Notes: generated from the letters alone by a model not told the origin. A DNA stretch of 11,813 nt from DATKCJ01 sp035513275 (GCA_035513275.1 DATKCJ010000354.1:1-11813); one strand, 5' to 3'. Shown: positions 1 through 6,287, numbered from the stretch's first letter. Translations and numbers: made by a program.

Positions 1-523
1 GATGCTGCGCTCGCTCTTCTGCACGCACGTCATCCTGGGCCACAGTGAGCGCCGCACCTACTTCGGCGAGGACGACGCGTTCATCAACCGCAAGGTGCTC
101 GCCGCTCTGAAGAGCGAGTTGCGTCCGATCCTTTGCGTCGGCGAGACGCTCGCCGAGCGCGAGGCGGAGAAGACACTCGATGTCGTGAAGCGCCACGTGA
201 CACTCGGCCTGAAAGGCGTGCCCGCCGAGGCCGCAGGCGATGTCATCGTCGCCTACGAACCCGTCTGGGCGATCGGCACCGGCAAGGTCGCGACGACTGC
301 GCAGGCGCAGGAAGTTCACGCATTCATCCGCAAGCTCCTCGCCGAACAGTTTGGCGACGGCGCACAACGCATTCGCATTCTCTACGGCGGCTCGATGAAG
401 CCGTCGAACGCGCCCGAACTCCTCGAGCAGCCCGACATCGACGGCGGCCTCATCGGCGGCGCCGCACTCGAGTCCGCGAGCTTCCTCGCACTGGTCGACG
501 CCGCCTCGAAGGCGAAGGCGTAG
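1..523 (+). CDS. tpiA: Triosephosphate isomerase, C-terminal two thirds (5' end outside window)
   Basis: This enzyme interconverts dihydroxyacetone phosphate and glyceraldehyde 3-phosphate in cytoplasmic glycolysis and gluconeogenesis. The window holds 173 codons starting at base 2. The family is about 250 residues long, so roughly 75 N-terminal residues lie upstream, and the ATG at base 2 is an internal Met rather than the start. Visible hallmarks are GHSERR with the catalytic His (visible residue 14), AYEPVWAIGTG with the catalytic Glu (residue 86) followed by the mobile loop, and the phosphate-binding YGGS (128-131) and IGGAAL segments near the end. No key residue is missing in the visible part. 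The TAG stop is followed four bases later by a GTAG-headed hairpin, and the next gene converges on it from the right. Identity is certain from the motifs; only the start cannot be seen. Confidence 0.97.
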   Translation, partial: MLRSLFCTHVILGHSERRTYFGEDDAFINRKVLAALKSELRPILCVGETLAEREAEKTLDVVKRHVTLGLKGVPAEAAGDVIVAYEPVWAIGTGKVATTAQAQEVHAFIRKLLAEQFGDGAQRIRILYGGSMKPSNAPELLEQPDIDGGLIGGAALESASFLALVDAASKAKA

Positions 524-527
524 CGGC

Positions 528-551
528 GTAGGGCAGGGTCTTTGACCTGCC
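528..551 (+). repeat. Single GTAG-headed hairpin (REP-like), family 1
   Basis: The GTAG head (528-531) is followed by GGCAGG (532-537), a bulged G, TC, a TTT loop, GA and CCTGCC (546-551). The same head and near-identical stem recur at 5391 and 7933. The hairpin starts four bases after the tpiA stop. No T-run follows, so it is not a classical intrinsic terminator, although it could still slow polymerase or protect the 3' end. Unlike the other copies it has no clear inverted partner. Confidence 0.75.
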
Positions 552-707
552 AGGTTCGCGGATCAGAGCCCTGGTCGGCCAGTTTGTCAGCCGGACTCCT
601 CCGAGTAGGCGTACCCAACGCGCTCTCGGAAATGAACCTCCACTGACCTCGCCCCACGGCCGTCAAATCCCGCTCTCACTCCAACACCTGGCCATCATCC
701 CCTCGTC

Positions 708-748
708 CCAATCCCACTAGTCAACTGATACTTGACTAGTGGAATTGG
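708..748. repeat. Long-armed inverted repeat between convergent genes
   Basis: The left arm CCAATcCCACTAGTCAA (708-724) is complementary to the right arm TTGACTAGTGGaATTGG (732-748), with one mismatch (lower case) and a 7-base loop. The inner 11 bp of each arm are perfect, and each contains an ACTAGT hexamer. The arms are notably AT-richer than the flanks. The repeat sits between tpiA (+) and the Sua5-type gene (-), 32 bp from the latter's stop, so it could end transcription from both sides. No T-tract flanks it. Alternatives are an operator, a miniature mobile element, or the footprint of an excised one. The rest of the 524-780 gap holds the hairpin at 528 and a possible decayed hairpin near 607-624; no gene was seen there. 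Confidence 0.85.
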
Positions 749-780
749 CAGGCTCCAGGGAAGGTGGGGGTGAAGAGGAG

Positions 781-1773
781 TCAGCCTCGAGCCGCTGCCC
801 GCCGGAGGCGGTCGTTGATCGCCGCGCAGGTGTCGCCCGCTGGTGCCAGCTCGGCGCGGATCGTCGCGAATCCGTGCGCGTCCAGCTCGTGCAGCTTCGC
901 GAACAGCCGCCGCGCGGCGGCGGCCGGCGAACCGCGTTCGCTGAGCCATGAGACATTCGGATGGCTCGCGGTGGTCTTGGCACCCGGGTTCTTAAAAAAG
1001 AGAAATGCCTCGTCGGCCGCGCCGCGTCGCACGCGGCTCGCGGTGAGTTTGCGATGCAACACGAGCGGCGTGCTCGGGCTGTAATGTTGCGTCAACATGC
1101 CCGGTGCCTTCTGGGCTGCCGACACTCGTGCGCTTCCGGTGAAAACCGGCACGCGTTTTCCGAGCACGCGGGCGATCACTGCTGCGGGGATTCCGCCGGG
1201 TCGCAGAATGCGCGGGCGGTCAGGATCGGAGAAGTCTACAATCGTCGACTCGACGCCGACGCTGCACGGACCACCGTCGAGGATCCACGGGATGAGTTTG
1301 CCGAGTCCCGCCTCGACGTGCGCGGCAGTCGTTGGACTCAGCCGGCCGAAAGGATTCGCACTCGGAGCGGCGAGAGGACGGCCCGCGGCGCGGAGTAAGC
1401 GCCGCATCACCGCGTGCGCCGGCATCCGCACGGCGACGGTCGGACCGCCGGCTGCGACCATGTCGGGCACGACCGGCTTGCGCGGGAGCACGAGCGTGAG
1501 CGGCCCGGGCCAGAACTTCCGTGCGAGTGTGATGGCCTCGACTGGCACGTGAGCGATCGAGTGCAACTCGCGCATCGTGCGGACGTGGACAATCAACGGA
1601 TCGGTGAGCGGGCGTCCCTTCGCCTTAAAGATCGCGCGGCACGCGACGGGGTTGAGTGCATCGGCGGCGAGTCCATAGACGGTCTCGGTCGGCACCGCGA
1701 CGAGCTCGCCACGGCGGATGGCGCGCGCGAGTCGGGCGATGTTCTGCGGAGTCGGGGAGAGAATCCGTGCCAT
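781..1773 (-). CDS. sua5: L-threonylcarbamoyladenylate synthase, two-domain Sua5 type
   Basis: The enzyme makes threonylcarbamoyl-AMP from threonine, bicarbonate and ATP, the first step of the t6A modification at position 37 of tRNAs reading ANN codons. From the ATG at 1773 the protein has 330 residues. The N-terminal YrdC-like domain shows PTETVYGL (28-35), KAKGRP (50-55), APSAN (136-140) and GVESTI (163-168). The linker PGMLTQHYSP (from 224) leads into a C-terminal Sua5 domain. The length and linker mark the Sua5 form rather than the short TsaC form. A TTG at 1788 would add five residues (MADKK); neither start has a convincing ribosome-binding site, and ATG is preferred. The gene lies downstream of the rpsR terminator, so it probably has its own promoter in the repeat-bearing gap at 1774-1918. 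Function is secure; the exact start is not. Confidence 0.95.
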   Translation of the reverse strand: MARILSPTPQNIARLARAIRRGELVAVPTETVYGLAADALNPVACRAIFKAKGRPLTDPLIVHVRTMRELHSIAHVPVEAITLARKFWPGPLTLVLPRKPVVPDMVAAGGPTVAVRMPAHAVMRRLLRAAGRPLAAPSANPFGRLSPTTAAHVEAGLGKLIPWILDGGPCSVGVESTIVDFSDPDRPRILRPGGIPAAVIARVLGKRVPVFTGSARVSAAQKAPGMLTQHYSPSTPLVLHRKLTASRVRRGAADEAFLFFKNPGAKTTASHPNVSWLSERGSPAAAARRLFAKLHELDAHGFATIRAELAPAGDTCAAINDRLRRAAARG

Positions 1774-1800
1774 TTTCTTGTCTGCCAAGACACAGCAGAT

Positions 1801-1903
1801 TGAACCGCTAATCCACGCTAATGAACGCTAATCAAATCGTGGAGATTCGATCTGCAGTTTTTTTGCCTGGGCATTAGAGCAGATAAGCGTCGATTAGCGG
1901 TCG
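1801..1903. repeat. Inverted repeat built from 10-bp-periodic CGCTAAT units
   Basis: On the plus strand CGCTAAT occurs at 1806, 1816 and 1826, exactly 10 bp apart. About 40 bp on, the reverse complement recurs with the same period: ATTAGAG at 1873, ATAAGCG at 1883 and ATTAGCG at 1893. The two roughly 32-bp arms are thus imperfect inverted copies, each with three units spaced one helical turn apart. A T7 run lies between them at 1858-1864. The element occupies the presumed promoter region of the Sua5 gene, downstream of the rpsR terminator. It could be a regulator-binding array or a dispersed repeat; the sequence alone does not decide. Confidence 0.8.
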
Positions 1904-1918
1904 AAAAACTCCGGGCAC

Positions 1919-1948
1919 AAAAAGAGCCGGAGTGTTCAACTCCGGCTC
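1919..1948 (-). terminator. Intrinsic terminator of rpsR
   Basis: On the minus strand a perfect 10-bp stem (GAGCCGGAGT pairing with ACTCCGGCTC), with a 5-base loop, is followed directly by a run of five T. It begins 24 bp after the rpsR stop. This is a textbook Rho-independent terminator. It separates rpsR from the Sua5 gene on the same strand. Confidence 0.92.
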
Positions 1949-1972
1949 GGAAGGGCTGACGCGATCCGCCGC

Positions 1973-2176
1973 TTACTGTGCGAGCTGGATGTTGCGCGCG
2001 CGCTTGATCGTCTTCGTGACCACGCGCTGCTGCTTGGCAGACAGGCGGGTGTATTTGCGACGCAGCAGCTTGCCGGTGTCCGTGGTGAAGCGGTTCAGGA
2101 GCTGGCTGTTGTGGAAAGGAATCTCCTCGGGCGAAAGACTGCGCTGAGGCTTGGAGAGATCGGGAGGGTTGCTCAT
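1973..2176 (-). CDS. rpsR: 30S ribosomal protein S18
   Basis: A 67-residue small-subunit protein that lies on the platform and pairs with S6. The core is clear: the helix IPFHNSQLLNRFTTDTGK, then LLRRKYTRLSAKQQR, and the basic C-terminal stretch TIKRARNIQL, matching the usual S18 order of an RR..TRLSAK..QR segment followed by IKRAR. The N-terminal CxxC-type cysteines of zinc-binding S18 forms are absent; there is no Cys at all. The gene stands alone instead of between rpsF/ssb and rplI as in many bacteria. Upstream is the SNF2 gene on the same strand, 171 bp away, and downstream is a strong terminator. The ATG at 2174-2176 is the first in frame giving a normal length; its Shine-Dalgarno sequence is weak. 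Confidence 0.95.
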   Translation of the reverse strand: MSNPPDLSKPQRSLSPEEIPFHNSQLLNRFTTDTGKLLRRKYTRLSAKQQRVVTKTIKRARNIQLAQ

Positions 2177-2263
2177 GTTTAGGAACGGTCGAGGTTTGGC
2201 AGCGAGGAGAGGGAGTCAATGGGATTTTTGGCGCTGAACCGGGCCTTAGTCGCGGAACTCGAC

Positions 2264-2289
2264 GTGGAGCGCGTTACCTTCAACGCGCT
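2264..2289 (+). repeat. GTGG-headed hairpin, family 2, copy 1
   Basis: A GTGG head is followed by stem AGCGCGTT (2268-2275), loop ACCTTC and stem AACGCGCT (2282-2289). Copy 2 lies 21 bp away in the opposite orientation. It sits in the 171-bp gap between the SNF2 gene and rpsR, where no gene was found. Confidence 0.7.
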
Positions 2290-2310
2290 GTCTTGCAGCG
2301 ACTTCTCGGA

Positions 2311-2336
2311 AACGCGTTGGGGCCAACGCGTTCCAC
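2311..2336 (-). repeat. GTGG-headed hairpin, family 2, copy 2 (inverted)
   Basis: Read on the minus strand, a GTGG head is followed by the stem AACGCGTT pairing with AACGCGTT across a short GC-rich loop. On the plus strand the pairing arms are AACGCGTTGG (2311-2320) and CCAACGCGTT (2323-2332). Aligned with copy 1 over 26 bases, 20 match. One difference is a compensatory pair: G-C in copy 1 is A-T here. This supports selection or past selection on the folded form. It lies 11 bp from the SNF2 stop codon and could act as that transcript's 3' hairpin. Confidence 0.7.
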
Positions 2337-2347
2337 CCCAAGCTGTC

Positions 2348-4807
2348 TCACGCATTGCGGGTGAGGTCGCGCAGCTCAGTGAGCGAGAGTCGGGCGTTGG
2401 CGGCATCGCTCTCGTCGAACACGTCGGCGAGCAGCCTCGCCTTCTCTTCTTGAAGCGCGAGGACCTTCTCCTCGACGGTGCCGGCGACGATCAGCTTGTA
2501 GACGTTCACGGTGCGCGTCTGGCCGATGCGGTGCGCGCGGTCGGTCGCCTGGGCCTCGAGCGCGGGATTCCACCACGGGTCGAAGTGCACAACTGTGTCG
2601 GCGCCGGTAAGATTCAACCCGGTGCCGCCGGCCTTGAGCGAGATGAGGAAGACTGGGATCTCCGCCGAAGCCTGGAAGCGATCGACCTCGCGTTGCCGCT
2701 CGCGCGGCGACATCGAGCCGTCGATCGATGCAAACTGAAGCCCGCGCGATTCGAGTTCCGCGCGCACGAGTCGCAGCAGGCTGGTGAATTGTGAGAAGAC
2801 GAGCATCCGGTGGCCGTCGTCGACCGCTTCGTCGAGCAACTCGAGGAATGCATCCATCTTCGCCGAGCCAACCTCGTCGCCACCGGGCAGCAGCGCGGGA
2901 TCGCAGCAAACCTGCCGTAATCGCAGCAACTGCGTGAGCACGGCGAGGCGCACCTGCGCTTCCTTGCCGCCGGCGAATTCGAGTTTCTCGATCTCGCCCT
3001 CGGTCGAGGCGCGCACGCGCTCGTAGAACGCGCGTTGCTCCGGGCCCGCCTCGCAATGCACGACCTGCTCGATCTTCGGCGGCAGTTCCGGCGCGACCTG
3101 CGCCTTTGTCCGTCGAAGGATGAACGGTGCGGTCTGACGCCGCACGTGCGCTTCGTGCCACTTGCGCTCGTCGCCGCGCGCATCGGACGGGATCGGCTTG
3201 ATCGCGCCGGGCAGCGCGATCTCGAAGATCGACTGCAAATCGTCGAGGCTGTTCTCGACCGGTGTGCCGGTGAGCATCAGCCGGCTTCGCGCGCGGATAC
3301 CGCGAAGCGCTGCGGCGTTTTGGGTGCGGCGGTTCTTCACGTGCTGCGCCTCGTCTGCGATGAGGCATGCAAACTCGACGCCTTCGAACCGCGCGCGGTC
3401 GCGCACGAGTGTGCCGTAGGAAGTGACGATCAGATCGACTCCACCGAGATCCGCCGCGTCGCCGCGGTCCGAACCATGGTGCACACGCACGCGCATCGAC
3501 GGCACGAAGCGCGCGGCCTCACGACGCCAGTTCTCGACGAGCGACGCCGGGCAAACCACGAGCGAGGTGCCGGCGAGCGTCGAGAGCATGGCGAGCGCTT
3601 GCAGCGTTTTGCCGAGGCCCATCTCATCGGCGAGCACGCCGCCGAGCCTTTGCGAGTGCAGATGATGAAGCCACGCAGCACCGAGGCGTTGGTAAGGGCG
3701 GAGAATCGTCAGGAGTTCCGGCGCGAGCTGCGGCATCGCGAGCTGTGAGTGGTTGCGCAGAGCCGCCGCGCCAGTTGCCCACTCCACGGGCGGTCGGAAA
3801 TTCGGACCGATCGACTCAAGGATGTCGCCGACCTCGGCGACACGGTGTCGCGGCACGCGGTGGGTGCTTCGGTGCATGAGCGGTCGGGACGGATCGCCCG
3901 CAAGCGCGTGCTGCGCACCAGCGAGTCGCTCGCGCGTCGAACGCTCGACGAGATAGACGCGCCCGCGCGACTCGACGAAGGATCGCCCGGAAGAAACTTG
4001 TTTGTAGACGTCTGCAGGATCGGCGTCGCCAGCGCGAAGTTCGAGCGTCACGTCGAAGTCGTCGCCGGTCGCACGCGCCTCGGTCAGAATCTCGGCGCGA
4101 CCAATCCTCGCTGTGTTCTTGTTGAAGTTCTCGGTAAACTCGGCGCCCCAGTCCTTGAGCGCGGTCCAGTGTTCGCCGAGAAACGCGAGTGTCCTGTGCC
4201 GGTCGCGCAGCCACCAGCGGCGGTTCGAAGTCTCGAGCGCGAAGCCCTGGCCCTTCAGCAACTCAAGCAGCTCGTCGTAGGCATGGTGATTCCGGGAGGG
4301 CAGGGTGATCGCCAGAAAATGTTCCGAGCCGTCGACCAGCGGCGGCTGGGAAGGCTGCGCCGAGTCAGTGACGTGGGACCGCGATTTTGCTCTCGAATCA
4401 CTGGGACCGGCTTGCGTCTGAGGTGGGAGCCCGCGTGCGGGCGATAGGTTCTCCGAATCGCCCGCAAGCGGGCTCCTACCTCTGGTCCGATCGGAAACCA
4501 CGGGCGCTGCGATATGCTCCGTTACGCCGGGCAACTTGCTTTCCGACCACGCGAGCGGCTCGGTCGGCCGCGAAGCGAGGAAGACGAACGGCTGACCCGT
4601 CGCAGCCTCGACGAGAGCGCGGAGCTGCGCGCGAGTGAGCTGAACGAACCGCGGCACCTCAGCACCGGGAGCAAGCCGCTCGATGACCGCGAGCGCCGGC
4701 AACGCAGCGTCGATCGGGCCGTCGCCGGGATTCCACTCCAGCCGGACTGCGACCGCATCGCGCGCAGCGGCGGCCTCGAGGTTCGGCGGAAGGATGATTC
4801 TCAGCAT
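2348..4807 (-). CDS. SNF2-family helicase-like ATPase (DEAD/DEAH superfamily 2)
   Basis: An 819-residue ATP-dependent DNA/protein-DNA translocase of the Swi2/Snf2 group, probably remodelling nucleoprotein or acting in transcription or repair; its bacterial role is not known. Motifs in order: DEMGLGKT (motif I, 394-401), SLVVCPASLVENW (Ia), DEAQ (motif II, 485-488), LTGTP (III, 512-516), FILRRTK (562-568), MLVFSQF (IV, near 668), SLKAGGTGLNL (V, 723-733) and QATDRAHRIGQTR (VI, 753-765). All ATPase motifs are intact. The N-terminal 380 residues are unlike the core and I do not assign them. No SWIM zinc finger was seen. Residues 109-130 are encoded by a 63-bp palindromic repeat doublet within a low-complexity hydrophilic linker (about 100-160). 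The ATG at 4805-4807 lacks an evident Shine-Dalgarno sequence. The gene ends 171 bp before rpsR on the same strand. Confidence 0.95.
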   Translation of the reverse strand: MLRIILPPNLEAAAARDAVAVRLEWNPGDGPIDAALPALAVIERLAPGAEVPRFVQLTRAQLRALVEAATGQPFVFLASRPTEPLAWSESKLPGVTEHIAAPVVSDRTRGRSPLAGDSENLSPARGLPPQTQAGPSDSRAKSRSHVTDSAQPSQPPLVDGSEHFLAITLPSRNHHAYDELLELLKGQGFALETSNRRWWLRDRHRTLAFLGEHWTALKDWGAEFTENFNKNTARIGRAEILTEARATGDDFDVTLELRAGDADPADVYKQVSSGRSFVESRGRVYLVERSTRERLAGAQHALAGDPSRPLMHRSTHRVPRHRVAEVGDILESIGPNFRPPVEWATGAAALRNHSQLAMPQLAPELLTILRPYQRLGAAWLHHLHSQRLGGVLADEMGLGKTLQALAMLSTLAGTSLVVCPASLVENWRREAARFVPSMRVRVHHGSDRGDAADLGGVDLIVTSYGTLVRDRARFEGVEFACLIADEAQHVKNRRTQNAAALRGIRARSRLMLTGTPVENSLDDLQSIFEIALPGAIKPIPSDARGDERKWHEAHVRRQTAPFILRRTKAQVAPELPPKIEQVVHCEAGPEQRAFYERVRASTEGEIEKLEFAGGKEAQVRLAVLTQLLRLRQVCCDPALLPGGDEVGSAKMDAFLELLDEAVDDGHRMLVFSQFTSLLRLVRAELESRGLQFASIDGSMSPRERQREVDRFQASAEIPVFLISLKAGGTGLNLTGADTVVHFDPWWNPALEAQATDRAHRIGQTRTVNVYKLIVAGTVEEKVLALQEEKARLLADVFDESDAANARLSLTELRDLTRNA
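4420..4482. repeat. REP-like doublet inside the SNF2 coding sequence
   Basis: Two 26-bp copies lie in inverted orientation (4420-4445 and 4457-4482) around an 11-bp spacer and agree at 24 of 26 positions. Each has a GTAGGAGC/GTGGGAGC head, an inner GCCCGC..GCGGGC hairpin with a 2-base loop, and GAT at its end. The total of 63 bp is exactly 21 codons. The SNF2 reading frame passes through without a stop, giving a peptide that begins GRSPLAG and ends SPARGLPP. Layout and head resemble pseudomonad-type REP sequences, as known from memory. It is probably an insertion tolerated in a disordered linker. Confidence 0.85.
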
Positions 4808-4868
4808 GAGCGGGAGATTCAGAGGGAAGCGGGCGGGTGCTGTCGAGCGCAGCGGGAATCACTCATTT

Positions 4869-4979
4869 GTAGGGTCTCCGCTCTTGTCTGTCGTAGCGCA
4901 GGTCTCCGACCTGCGGACGCGGGTCAATAGACCCGCACTACCCGTGCACCGAGAACTCGGGCTACCGCGCCGGCCCTAC
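4869..4979. repeat. Cluster of GTAG/CTAC-bounded hairpins, including one full doublet
   Basis: The intact doublet is 4893-4941. GTAG is followed by stem GCAGGTC / GACCTGC (4898-4904, 4908-4914), then stem GCGGGTC / GACCCGC (4919-4925, 4930-4936), ending in CTAC. Outside it lie a degenerate head (GTAGGGTCTCCG, 4869) and two further inverted tails: CCGAG-aa-CTCGG ending CTAC at 4965, and a GCCGGC palindrome ending CTAC at 4979. The cluster fills most of the 294-bp gap between the divergent SNF2 and anti-sigma genes. No coding sequence was seen in that gap. Confidence 0.8.
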
Positions 4980-5059
4980 GGCGAAAACTCATGACAGGTT
5001 GTTATCCGCAGCCCGACCCAGTGGCATGATCCTCCTCACCGCATTTCCCCAAGCCTGCT

Positions 5060-5077
5060 CTTGTCGCCCGTGACAAG
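5060..5077. promoter_or_regulatory. Inverted repeat upstream of anti-sigma gene (possible operator)
   Basis: CTTGTC and GACAAG form 6-bp arms around a 6-base centre, 24 bp before the start codon at 5102. The position would suit a regulator or a leader hairpin. No convincing -35/-10 pair was seen. A five-codon frame from the ATG at 5088 ends in a TGA overlapping the start codon (ATGA), which may be chance. Confidence 0.3.
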
Positions 5078-5101
5078 GCCGGTGAGTATGGCGTCGAGAG
5101 A

Positions 5102-5386
5102 ATGAGAAAGCGCCTGATTATCTTCCTGGCCAGGCTGACGCCAAGCTGCAAGCAGGTGTGCCGGTGCGCTTCTGAAGGACTCGAGGAGCGGCACTCGGCG
5201 TGGATGCGGTTCAAGATCTGGGCGCATTTCAAGATCTGCCGCGCGTGTGAGGTCTACGCGAACCAGTTGCGGGCGCTGCATGATAATCTCGCGCGCGATT
5301 CCGAGGAGTTTCGCGCCGACGAGAAACTCTCGGAAGAAGCGCGTGAGCGAATGCGGGCCGCGATGCGCGGCGAGTCGGGCGGGTGA
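5102..5386 (+). CDS. Small zinc-binding anti-sigma factor (ZAS / zf-HC2 type)
   Basis: A 94-residue soluble protein expected to bind and hold an ECF sigma factor. The core carries Cys16, then His42-x3-Cys46-x2-Cys49, with 25 residues between Cys16 and His42. This is the spacing of the ZAS zinc site. The surrounding pattern (SCKQV..SEGLEER...FKIWAHFKICRACEVYANQLRAL) matches small anti-sigma factors accompanying ECF sigma factors. Cys20 and Cys22 add two free thiols near the zinc site, so redox sensing is possible but not shown. There is no membrane segment; the C-terminal third is a charged helix. A GAGAG run just before the ATG is the only ribosome-binding candidate. The probable target is the sigma gene at 5448-6077, which faces it across a 61-bp gap holding a repeat doublet. 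Family is well supported; partner is inferred from proximity. Confidence 0.85.
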   Translation: MRKRLIIFLARLTPSCKQVCRCASEGLEERHSAWMRFKIWAHFKICRACEVYANQLRALHDNLARDSEEFRADEKLSEEARERMRAAMRGESGG

Positions 5387-5390
5387 AGAA

Positions 5391-5438
5391 GTAGGGCAGG
5401 TCTTCGACCTGCCGACGCAGGTCGGAGACCTGCGCTAC
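5391..5438. repeat. GTAG/CTAC doublet between convergent anti-sigma and sigma genes
   Basis: GTAG leads GGCAGGTC-ttc-GACCTGCC (5395-5413). The inverted partner GCAGGTC-gga-GACCTGC (5417-5433, counting its leading base) ends in CTAC (5435-5438). The doublet starts four bases after the anti-sigma stop and ends nine bases before the sigma stop. It would form a hairpin in both transcripts and may serve as a two-way 3' end. No T-tract is present. Confidence 0.85.
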
Positions 5439-5447
5439 TCGAAACCA

Positions 5448-6077
5448 TCACTCCGAGAAAAGCGAACCCTCGAGGCACTTGCGCAGCGCCATGCGTGCGC
5501 GGTGCATGATCGTCCAGAAATTGTCGCGCGTGATGTCCATCCGTTTGCAGATCTCCTCGGAGTCGATCTGGTCGACCTCGCGCATCACGAACACCGCGCG
5601 GATGCGCTCCGGCAGCTTGTCGGCGCACGCGTTGAACGCCTTCCAGAAATCCTGCCGATCGAGTTGCTTCATCTGCTCCTCGTCCCACGGCTTCGGCAGT
5701 TGATCGCCCGTGTGCTTCCATTCGCCTTCCTCTCCGAATGCCGCCCGCTCGCCGTCCTCGTAGAATGACGTCATGTCCGTAAACGTCTTCGTACGCGTGC
5801 CCGCGCGATAGTGGTCGATGATCTTGAACTTGAGGATGCTCGTGAGCCACGTGCGGAAACTGCTTCGACCCGAGAAGCGGTCGCTTGTCTTCAGCGCGAC
5901 GAGCAGTGTGTCTTGCACGAGATCCTCCGCGGCGGCGCGGTTTCGCACGCGCGCAAGCGCGAACCCGAGAAGGTAATCGCCAAACTCGTCGACCCAGGTG
6001 TCGGGGTCGGGCACGGCGGGGTTCGATGCGGGAGGACGCGTCACGTCGCGGGATGATGATGCGCGCGAATGTCGCAT
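5448..6077 (-). CDS. ECF sigma-70 family RNA polymerase sigma factor
   Basis: A 209-residue alternative sigma factor directing RNA polymerase to a stress or envelope regulon. Region 2 spans about 34-90 (DYLLGFALARVRNRAAAEDL..., RTWLTSILKFKIIDHYR). A linker of about 55 residues follows. Region 4 spans about 147-203, with LPERIRAVFVMREVDQIDSEEICKRM split across its helices and a recognition helix near DNFWTIMHRARMALRKCLE. The FWKAFNACADKLP and SEEICK segments resemble the sigma group usually paired with small zf-HC2 anti-sigma factors. The start used is ATG 6075-6077; another in-frame ATG at 6084-6086 adds three residues. The frame stays open much further upstream, but that stretch overlaps the divergent gene and lacks family resemblance. 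The sigma and anti-sigma genes converge, unlike the usual sigma-then-anti-sigma operon. Confidence 0.93.
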   Translation of the reverse strand: MRHSRASSSRDVTRPPASNPAVPDPDTWVDEFGDYLLGFALARVRNRAAAEDLVQDTLLVALKTSDRFSGRSSFRTWLTSILKFKIIDHYRAGTRTKTFTDMTSFYEDGERAAFGEEGEWKHTGDQLPKPWDEEQMKQLDRQDFWKAFNACADKLPERIRAVFVMREVDQIDSEEICKRMDITRDNFWTIMHRARMALRKCLEGSLFSE

Positions 6078-6287
6078 CAAACACATTTCCGGACGCGGGC
6101 GGATGCGAAGCCGGACCGCGTAAACACGGAACTCTGAACGCGGAGCCGGCCGATTATTCTCTGGCCCGGTGCGCAGCGGGCGGCCATCACTGTCGGTAAA
6201 CACAACTGCGATGCATGCGGCGACTGAAGAGAACCTGGGCCTCGCGGAATTGTGCATCTCGCTGCACCCGGCGATCCCGGCCGGCGA

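Noticed and set aside
528..551. Intrinsic terminator of tpiA
   Set aside because: The hairpin is real but no T-run follows, and its head and stem match the dispersed GTAG repeats.
1801..1903. CRISPR array
   Set aside because: Units are only 7 bp with 3-bp spacers and invert halfway. There are no 25-40 bp repeats with unique spacers and no cas genes.
2202..2219. Sigma-70 promoter for rpsR with TTGACT as -35 on the minus strand
   Set aside because: No acceptable -10 hexamer occurs 16-18 bp downstream.
6128..6157. ECF-type promoter (GGAACT with GATTAT downstream) for the VTT-ATP-grasp gene
   Set aside because: Only the -35-like hexamer is suggestive. The 18-bp spacing and -10 are poor matches, and one site gives no statistical support.
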